In this document: positions 1 to 5,700 of the stretch, piece by piece
Numbering within the stretch: position 1 is the stretch's first letter
Layout of the letters: every line of letters begins with the position of its first letter
Source: Tannerella sp.
Lineage (GTDB): Bacteria; Bacteroidota; Bacteroidia; Bacteroidales; Tannerellaceae
Length of the DNA: 6,116 nt
Assembly: GCA_031269635.1 (NCBI GenBank)
Contig: JAISYY010000096.1
Coordinates: 1 to 6,116, forward strand
Reading direction: 5' to 3'
Position numbers and translations under genes: made by a program
Notes under the pieces: generated by a model
Databases searched by the model: none
Seen by the model: only the letters and a program-made list of their open reading frames with translations
Told to the model about the DNA's origin: nothing

Positions 1-23
1 ATTGCCCGGAAAGAAAAAAATAA

Positions 24-51
24 TTCTTAATTCTTAACTCTTAATTCTTAA
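24..51. repeat. Tandem heptamer repeat, 4 x TTCTTAA
   Basis: Four head-to-tail 7-bp units occupy 24-30, 31-37, 38-44 and 45-51. Three read TTCTTAA and the third reads CTCTTAA; a partial TTAA follows at 52-55. The array ends just before the candidate -7 promoter element at 57, so it fills the place where a -33 element would normally lie. A change in copy number would shift upstream sequence by 7 bp per unit. The repeat is directly visible; any regulatory effect is inference. Confidence 0.75.
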
Positions 52-56
52 TTAAC

Positions 57-65
57 TACATTTGC
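57..65 (+). promoter_or_regulatory. Candidate Bacteroidetes -7 promoter element of the operon
   Basis: TACATTTGC matches the TAnnTTTG -7 consensus of the Bacteroidetes primary sigma factor, including the C that often follows. It would put the transcript start around 70 and leave a 5' leader of about 110 nt before the ATG at 182. No TTTG/TTG -33 box is visible at the usual spacing; that stretch is the TTCTTAA heptamer array. Either the promoter is weak or activator-dependent, or the array replaces the -33 function. It is the best of two TAnnTTTG matches in the leader. Confidence 0.5.
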
Positions 66-68
66 ACC

Positions 69-78
69 CCCGTACGGG
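69..78. promoter_or_regulatory. Perfect 10-bp palindrome at the expected transcription start (possible operator)
   Basis: CCCGTACGGG is a perfect inverted repeat with no spacer, four bases after the candidate -7 element and overlapping the predicted start of transcription. It is GC-rich in an otherwise AT-rich leader. A dimeric regulator site at this position would block initiation. The palindrome is seen directly; the operator role is inferred and no known regulator site was recognised. Confidence 0.35.
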
Positions 79-181
79 ACTTGCTTAAACCTCTTCGATG
101 CAAAAAAGTCTTAAAGGGGAGATTTTTTTATATATTAGTGCTAAATTTGAAGCGTAGAAACAAAAAATATTTGAATTTCTT

Positions 182-811
182 ATGAAGAAAAATGTGATTT
201 TATTAATGGGATTGCTTTTGTGCCCGGTGTTATTGCAGGCGCAGTACCGGGATGCAACGAAAGAACAGCAGGACGAAATCGTAAGTAAGATTACGCGGGC
301 TGCGGATGGTATGAAAACTTTGCAGGGTGATTTCATACAGGTCAAGGAGTTGTCGTTTATGGACGACAAGGTGACGTCCGAAGGAAAGATGTATTACAGC
401 AGGACGGATAAAATACGCTGGGAGTATACGAAACCTTATAAATATGTGTTTACGATGGACGGGAAAAACGTGCGGATGGGCGACAAGACGAACAAAGTGC
501 CGGTCAGTTCGAGCAAGATGTTCAGCGAGATAAGCAAAGTAATGATTGGGGGCGTCAGTGGGAGCGGGCTTGTCGGTTCCGCCGATTTTGCGGCCGTCTT
601 CATGGTCGGGAAAGACGATTATAAAGTAATCCTTACCCCGAAGAAAAAAGAAATAAAAGACCTTTTTTCTACCGTTCAGCTATATGTCGGCAAGGAGGAT
701 CACCGTATCCATTCGGTCGAACTGATGGAGAAAAGCGGCGACAAGACAACGATCACGCTGAAAAACGTACGGATTAACGAGGCCATTAGCGATACTATTT
801 TTTCAGAGTGA
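182..811 (+). CDS. LolA-like periplasmic carrier protein
   Basis: A 209-aa LolA-family protein. LolA proteins are periplasmic chaperones that carry lipoproteins from the inner to the outer membrane; copies inside aryl-polyene/flexirubin-type clusters are thought to carry the cluster's lipid product instead. Residues 1-20 form a Sec signal peptide (K2-K3, a Leu-rich core, likely cleavage after LLQA). The mature part shows the LolA pattern: LQGDFIQ (about 48-54), EGKMYY and then IRWEYTKPYKYVF with the typical RWEY core, then DGKNV, in the order of the half-barrel strands. The C-terminal part (LTPKKKEIKDLFSTVQLYV) fits the later strands. The length is normal. The ATG at 182 is the only start that leaves a complete signal peptide; there is no clear Shine-Dalgarno sequence, only A/T-rich DNA, as is usual in Bacteroidetes. 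It is the first gene of the operon, after a 181-nt leader. The family assignment is firm; the cargo is inferred from its neighbours. Confidence 0.92.
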   Translation: MKKNVILLMGLLLCPVLLQAQYRDATKEQQDEIVSKITRAADGMKTLQGDFIQVKELSFMDDKVTSEGKMYYSRTDKIRWEYTKPYKYVFTMDGKNVRMGDKTNKVPVSSSKMFSEISKVMIGGVSGSGLVGSADFAAVFMVGKDDYKVILTPKKKEIKDLFSTVQLYVGKEDHRIHSVELMEKSGDKTTITLKNVRINEAISDTIFSE

Positions 812-930
812 CCTTCGTGACAATGAATACCGGATATTATATATGTACACCCGCCGTGGCGGGAAACGGCGTTTGCAGCCGGGACGGTTCCGGCTTGCGC
901 CCCCGCGGGTGGCGGTTGCGGCGGGAAGCG
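812..930 (+). other. GC-rich spacer with three short palindromes between lolA-like and lipoprotein genes
   Basis: This is the only sizeable gap in an otherwise gapless operon. It holds CCCGCC-GT-GGCGGG (850-863), a 6-bp stem AGCCGG/CCGGCT with a 7-nt loop (877-882/890-895) and the 8-bp palindrome CCCGCGGG (902-909). It is open in the reading frame of the next gene back to a GTG at 808 that overlaps the LolA stop as GTGA, so it could encode a 41-residue extension. The translated stretch (RDGSGLRPRGWRLRREA) is arginine-rich, does not look like a signal peptide, and would bury the lipoprotein signal. I favour non-coding mRNA, possibly folded. No T-run follows the stems, so a terminator is unlikely. 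Confidence 0.5.
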
Positions 931-1494
931 ATGAAATACATCCTTTTATTTATGTTGCCTGCGTTGTTTGCGGGTTGCGTAGCGGTATCGCCGGCGGTTA
1001 AGCGTGCGGAGACAGCCCGGAAGTCGGACGCACGCGTGTGGACGGAAGATTTCCATTCCGGCAGCCTGAAGAACCGCTACCGTGTGGCCTTGAAGACGCC
1101 GGATAAAAGCATAACGGGGTTGTGTATCCTGAAAAAATCGGGGGATGAATGGCGCGGGACGTTAATCAGTGAAATGGGGGCGAAAGCGTTCGATTTTATC
1201 GTTACCGACGGCAAATGCGAGTTGCTTAACGTCATTCCGGCGATGGACAAATGGTATGTGAAGAAGACGGTAGCAGCCGATTTGTATTACCTTTTCAACG
1301 TTGACAATCCCAAAGCCCCGTTCCAAAAGCGGCTTGAACGCTTTGAACAGGACGGGCGTCTCGTCGTTAATTACGGGAAAAAACAGATTCTGGCGGAGCC
1401 GGACGGCTCTTTGCGGTTGATAAACAGCCGCCGGAAGTTGCAGTATGAATTAAGGAAAATGGTCGAAATAGACCCGGATAAAATTATAATGTAA
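931..1494 (+). CDS. Outer-membrane-type lipoprotein, probable LolB-like partner of the LolA-like carrier
   Basis: A 187-aa predicted lipoprotein. The N-terminus MKYILLFMLPALFAGC has one Lys, a hydrophobic core and a lipobox ending in FAG-C16, so the mature protein would begin with lipidated Cys16. The body resembles small lipoproteins found beside LolA-like genes in Bacteroidetes aryl-polyene/flexirubin-type clusters: ITGLCILKKS (61-70), a strand pair, then SEMGAKAFDF (80-89) and a further strand ending IPAMDKW. I read this as a LolB-like acceptor at the outer membrane, by pattern and context only. No acidic run follows Cys16, so there is no obvious signal for surface export, which fits a periplasm-facing lipoprotein. 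The start at 931 is chosen because it exposes the lipoprotein signal; an in-frame GTG at 808 overlaps the upstream stop but would place about 41 unsuitable residues before it. The stop directly abuts the ATG of the next gene, indicating translational coupling. Confidence 0.82.
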   Translation: MKYILLFMLPALFAGCVAVSPAVKRAETARKSDARVWTEDFHSGSLKNRYRVALKTPDKSITGLCILKKSGDEWRGTLISEMGAKAFDFIVTDGKCELLNVIPAMDKWYVKKTVAADLYYLFNVDNPKAPFQKRLERFEQDGRLVVNYGKKQILAEPDGSLRLINSRRKLQYELRKMVEIDPDKIIM

Positions 1495-1869
1495 ATGCTT
1501 AAGGACGATTTTTTTGAAATAAAAGGAATAACAGAAACGGTGAAAGGTAGGACATACCGTATCGTTTTGAATGTTTTACACCCTGTTTTCCGGGCGCATT
1601 TCGCCGGCAGTCCCATTGTACCCGGAGCCTGTATTGCACAGATGATAAAGGAACTGGCGGAGGACTATCTGTCTGCCCCGTTTTTTATCGCCGCCATAAA
1701 AAACATGAAATTCCTTAAGGTGATTAATCCGCTGGAAAATCCCGGCGTGTCGGTGCAACTGGCTTGTACTGTGCAGGAAAATGAAAGCGTTTGCGTATCT
1801 TTCGTCATAAACGACGGCGATGCCGTTTTTTCAAAAGCAATCCTTATTTTGAACCCCGTTAAAAAATAA
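1495..1869 (+). CDS. FabZ/FabA-like hotdog-fold protein (3-hydroxyacyl-ACP dehydratase family)
   Basis: A 124-aa single-hotdog protein, slightly shorter than a typical FabZ (about 140-150 aa). The signature HPVFRAHFAGSPIVPGA (residues 29-45) matches the FabZ/FabA pattern HxxFxGHFPGxPxxPG, giving the catalytic-type His35. Fourteen residues later, where FabZ has the catalytic Glu and FabA an Asp, this protein has Gln49 (ACIAQMIKE). The central helix continues as IKELAEDYL, followed by the expected strand with IKNMKFLKVINP (about 68-79), comparable to FabZ's ...VxxxKFxxxVxPGD. The family role is dehydration of 3-hydroxyacyl-ACP, here presumably during polyene or fatty-chain building. With Gln49 it could be a reduced-activity dehydratase, use another acid such as Glu53, or act as a non-catalytic partner or thioesterase-like protein. 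The ATG starts on the base after the preceding stop, and the next gene starts 7 bp after this one ends. Confidence 0.88.
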   Translation: MLKDDFFEIKGITETVKGRTYRIVLNVLHPVFRAHFAGSPIVPGACIAQMIKELAEDYLSAPFFIAAIKNMKFLKVINPLENPGVSVQLACTVQENESVCVSFVINDGDAVFSKAILILNPVKK

Positions 1870-1876
1870 ATTAGCC

Positions 1877-2707
1877 GTGCAGCAGGATACTACGAAACAA
1901 ATTCAGGATGTGCTGTCGCCGCAACGGGAAACTATCCCGTCTTCCGCTTTGCAAAAACGGATGGAAGCGCTGTGCCTCTGTGTGGTTATTCCGACGTACA
2001 ATAACCGGGAAACGCTTGCCGGCGTGATACGCGACGTACTGCAATACACGTCGGACGTGATTGTTGTAAACGACGGTTCGACCGATGATACGGCCGCGAT
2101 ACTGGAAGGTTTTGCCGGCAAAATCGAAGTCGTGTCGTATATGCCGAACAAGGGGAAGGGCTATGCCCTGAAATGCGGTTTTAACCGTGCGGAGGAGCTT
2201 GGATACAGGGGCGCCGTGACGATTGATTCCGACGGGCAACATGCCGCTTCGGAGATAGAGACGTTTGTCATGTATGCGGCGAAATATCCCGGTGCGCTTC
2301 TTGTCGGGCAGCGCACGGTTGAAGGTAGCATGCCTGCGAAAAACAGTTTTGCGAATAAGTTCTCGAATTTCTGGTTTACCGTTCAGACGGCATCCCGGCT
2401 TAATGATACGCAAAACGGCTTCCGTCTGTATCCGCTTGCCGGGATGAAAGGGCTGCGCCCCGTATCTTCGCGTTATGAGGCGGAGCTTGAGATGCTCGTT
2501 CGCCTGGCGTGGAAGAGAGTGAAGATAATATCTGTCCCTACGCACGTATATTATCCTCCCGAAAAGGTGCGCGTCACACATTTCCGTCCCGGACGCGACT
2601 TTTTCCGTATCAGCGCGCTCAATACCATCTTCTTTTTCCTGGCGATAATCTACGGCTATCCGTCGATGTTTTTCCGTTGGCTGTTTACTAAAAAGGGAAT
2701 ATCATGA
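1877..2707 (+). CDS. Family 2 glycosyltransferase, dolichyl/polyprenyl-phosphate sugar synthase-like
   Basis: A 276-aa cytoplasmic GT-A glycosyltransferase of the DPM1-like branch of family GT2. Motifs run in order: CVVIPTYNN (35-43) as the first nucleotide-binding strand, VVNDGSTDDT (63-72) with the conserved Asp66, NKGKGYALK (91-99), and TIDSDGQH (115-122) whose D117-S-D119 is the metal/nucleotide-sugar DXD motif. DTQNGFRLYP (177-186) is the acceptor-side motif typical of this branch. The end (NTIFFFLAIIYGYPSMFFRW, about 249-268) is hydrophobic and may anchor the enzyme to the inner membrane. The sugar and acceptor cannot be read from sequence; context suggests glycosylation of a lipid or polyene intermediate. 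The start is GTG 1877, 7 bp after the previous gene. An ATG at 1961 (Met29) would still leave six residues before the first core motif and is a real alternative. The stop overlaps the next start as ATGA (2704-2707). Confidence 0.9.
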   Translation: MQQDTTKQIQDVLSPQRETIPSSALQKRMEALCLCVVIPTYNNRETLAGVIRDVLQYTSDVIVVNDGSTDDTAAILEGFAGKIEVVSYMPNKGKGYALKCGFNRAEELGYRGAVTIDSDGQHAASEIETFVMYAAKYPGALLVGQRTVEGSMPAKNSFANKFSNFWFTVQTASRLNDTQNGFRLYPLAGMKGLRPVSSRYEAELEMLVRLAWKRVKIISVPTHVYYPPEKVRVTHFRPGRDFFRISALNTIFFFLAIIYGYPSMFFRWLFTKKGIS

Positions 2708-5700
2708 CAAAGTTTTTTCTTTCGGTATATGATTATTTTTCGGAACGCAGGGGCTTACTGTTTACGCTTTTGTCTTTTCTTGTGATAACGTTTCTCTACG
2801 CCGCTTTTCAGGTTCGGTTTAAGGAAGACATATCCGGTTTCCTGCCCGAAAACAGGGAGAATGAGCGCATAAACAGCGCCTATCAGTACGTCGCCTCGTC
2901 GAACAGGGTTACCATATATTGCCGCAGTAAGGATTCTTCCGGCGAAGCGGTAGCGCCTCTGATCGACGCTGTCGACGCATTGGCCGGAAGGCTGCAAACG
3001 CGCATGGATTCGACCCGGATCAAAAGCATCTTCTACCGGGTGAATATGGCGGAGATGCTGGCCGTCTCGTCGTTTATCGTTGATAATATGCCTTATTTTC
3101 TTGATGAAAACGATTACGAACGGATGGATACTTTACTGACGCGCGAGGCGATCGCCCGCCGGATGAACATAAATAAAAATGTGCTGGCCTCGTCGGCCGG
3201 TATGCTTGTGCGCAACAATTTTCTTTCCGACCCGTTGCAGATGACGGAGGCGCTGATGCGCAAACTGCAGGATTTCAGGGCGGGCGACCAGTACCGCCTT
3301 TATCAGGATCACCTGTTCACGGGCGACGGCGAGGCGTTGATGTTCATCGAATGTGCCATTCCTGTGAGTGAAACGGGGATGAACGCCGTTTTCCTCGATT
3401 CGCTGCAATCGTTTATCGCCGGGACGGAAAAGGAATTTGCCGGAGTTGCGTTTGAATATACCGGGGCGGCGGAGATAGGGCTGACAAATGCCCGCCGGAT
3501 ACGGCAGGACACGATATTGTCCATGTCGCTTGCCGTGGCGGTCATGCTCGCCCTGCTGGTTTATTCGTTCCGGAGCGGACGCAGGATACTTCTTATTTTT
3601 GCTTCCGTACTTTTCGGCGGGCTTTTCGCGATGGCGTTTTTGTACGTCATACGCGGTGAAGTGTCGGTTATCGCGGTCGGGATAAGTTCCATCATGTTCG
3701 GCATAGCGATAAACTATCCGCTTCACTTCCTGGAACATCATCATCACGTCTCCAGTCCGCGGATTGTAATAAAAGACATCATAGCGCCGCTGACGATTGG
3801 GAACATAACGACCGTAGGCGCGTTTATGAGCCTTGTCTTCATCGGTTCCGGGGCGATGAGCGATCTCGGATGGTTCGCCTCGCTGCTTCTTGTCGGGACA
3901 ATCCTTTTCGTCCTGTTCTTCCTCCCGCACCTGTCCGTAGCAGCCGGCCGTCCAAAGGTGCGGCGCGGCGCTCCCTCCCTGCTGCAGCGGTTTATCGCCA
4001 GCCCGTTCGAGAGGGATCGCCGTCTCGTTGTCGCCATTATCCTGCTGACGGTCTTTTTCAGCTTTTTCAGCGGCGGTTCGCGTTTCGAGACGGACATGCG
4101 GAAAATCAATTACATGACGGAGGCGCAAAAAAAATCTTTTGACAAGATGACGGGATTGCTGAATAATGGCCGGCATGTCGTGTATTACGTCACGGAAGGC
4201 GTCGATACGGAGGATGCACTCGCTGGGAACGAGGCGAATATGCCCGTGCTGCAGTCGCTGGTTGACGGGGGCGAAGTGTACAGGATAGGAGGCGTCGGGG
4301 GATTTCTGCCTTCGCGCGTGCGCCAGGCGGAAAGGATACGGCTGTGGAACGGTTTCTGGAGTACGCGCCGTGATAGCGTGATGACGTATTTGCGGGAAGA
4401 ATCGCGGGCGCTGGGTTTTCGTGAAGATGCGTTCCGTGCGTTTGAAGAAACAGTTGGCCGCAGATGGGAGACTGTCGATATTTCGCATTTCGCGCCGCTG
4501 CGGGAGACACTTGCCGGAAACTATATCGTCGAGAAAGAAGGTAAGACAATGGTCGTGAATATGCTCTATACCGATCGCTCGAAAGCGCAGGCGCTCGAAG
4601 AACGGCTTAACGGCTACAGCCCGTCGGCGGTGGCTTTTGATGCCGGTTCGGTCACGCGGCGTATGGTATCGTCGCTGTCCGACAGTTTCAATTACGTGTT
4701 CTACGTCTGCGGGTTTATCGTGTTTTTCTTCCTGGTCCTGTCGATGGGACGTCTTGAGCTTGGTCTTATCGCCTTTGTCCCGCTGGCTTTGAGTTGGATA
4801 TGGATACTCGGCATGATGAATCTATTCGATATCCGCTTTAATATCGTGAACGTTATCCTGGCGACGTTTATTTTCGGGCAGGGCGACGATTATACCATTT
4901 TTATGACCGAAGGACTGATGTACGAATACGCTTGCGGGCGGCGGATGCTTGCGTCGTATAAGAAAAGTATTGCGATGTCGGCGCTGATCATGTTTACCGG
5001 TATGGGGATGCTCATCCTGGCGAAGCATCCCGCGCTGCGTTCGCTTGCCGAAGTGACGGTCGTCGGGATGTTTTCGGTCGTTATCATGGCCTATATTTTC
5101 CCTTCGCTGCTGTTCCGCCTGCTGACGGTGAAGAACGGCCGCAAGCGCCTGATGCCCGTGACGCTGAAAAACCTGCTCGGCATGATTTATGCGTTCCTGT
5201 TTTTTTTAGTGATGAGCATTGTCATTACCGTTACCGGGTGGGTCATGTTTGCGTTCGGGGCGGCGACGGAGAAGAAGAAGATGCGCTATCATACGCTGCT
5301 TTACCGGACGGCCCGCTTTGTGATGTATCACATCCCGCAGGTCAGGACGACGTTCCGCAACCTGTCCGGCGAAACGTTCGACAGGCCGGGCGTGATCATC
5401 TGTAACCACCAGTCGCATATCGACCTGATGTGTGTGATGATGCTTACGCCGCGGCTCATCATCCTGACGAACGACTGGGTGTGGAACTCCCCGTTTTATG
5501 GTAGCCTGATAAAATATGCCGAGTTCTATCCCGTGTCGAACGGGATAGAGAACGTGTCGGATCGCTTGCGGGAGGCGTTCCGCCGCGGCTATTCAATCGT
5601 CGTCTTCCCCGAAGGGACGCGCTCGGCCGACTGTTCGATCGGACGTTTCCACCGCGGTGCGTTCTACCTCGCCGAACGGTTGAACGCCGATATAATCCCC

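Noticed and set aside
90..129. Possible attenuator: CCTCTT/AAGGGG stem (90-95/114-119) before a run of seven T
   Set aside because: The stem is only six pairs with one G-U pair and an 18-nt loop, and it does not abut the T-run; too weak to call a terminator or riboswitch.
142..149. Second -7-like box TAAATTTG nearer the first gene
   Set aside because: No TTTG-type -33 element lies at the right distance, it lacks the following C, and AT-rich leaders give such matches by chance. It is kept as a fallback if the start at about 70 is disproved.
182..241. Cys14 in the LolA-like signal peptide as a lipobox cysteine
   Set aside because: The preceding residues are LLL rather than a small-residue lipobox, and a good signal peptidase I site (LQA before Gln21) follows.
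1871..2581. A 236-codon open frame on the minus strand
   Set aside because: It is antisense to the glycosyltransferase, whose motifs are all intact; the minus-strand product is rich in Arg and His and resembles no family.
3736..3747. Four consecutive His (345-348) after TM4 as a metal site
   Set aside because: A short cytoplasmic loop with clustered His is not a recognised metal-binding motif by itself, and no partner ligands are evident.
3133..4488. A 451-codon open frame on the minus strand
   Set aside because: It lies wholly antisense to the MMPL gene, its translation is Arg/His/Pro-rich without any recognisable domain, and the plus-strand frame has clear transmembrane segments and motifs over the same DNA.
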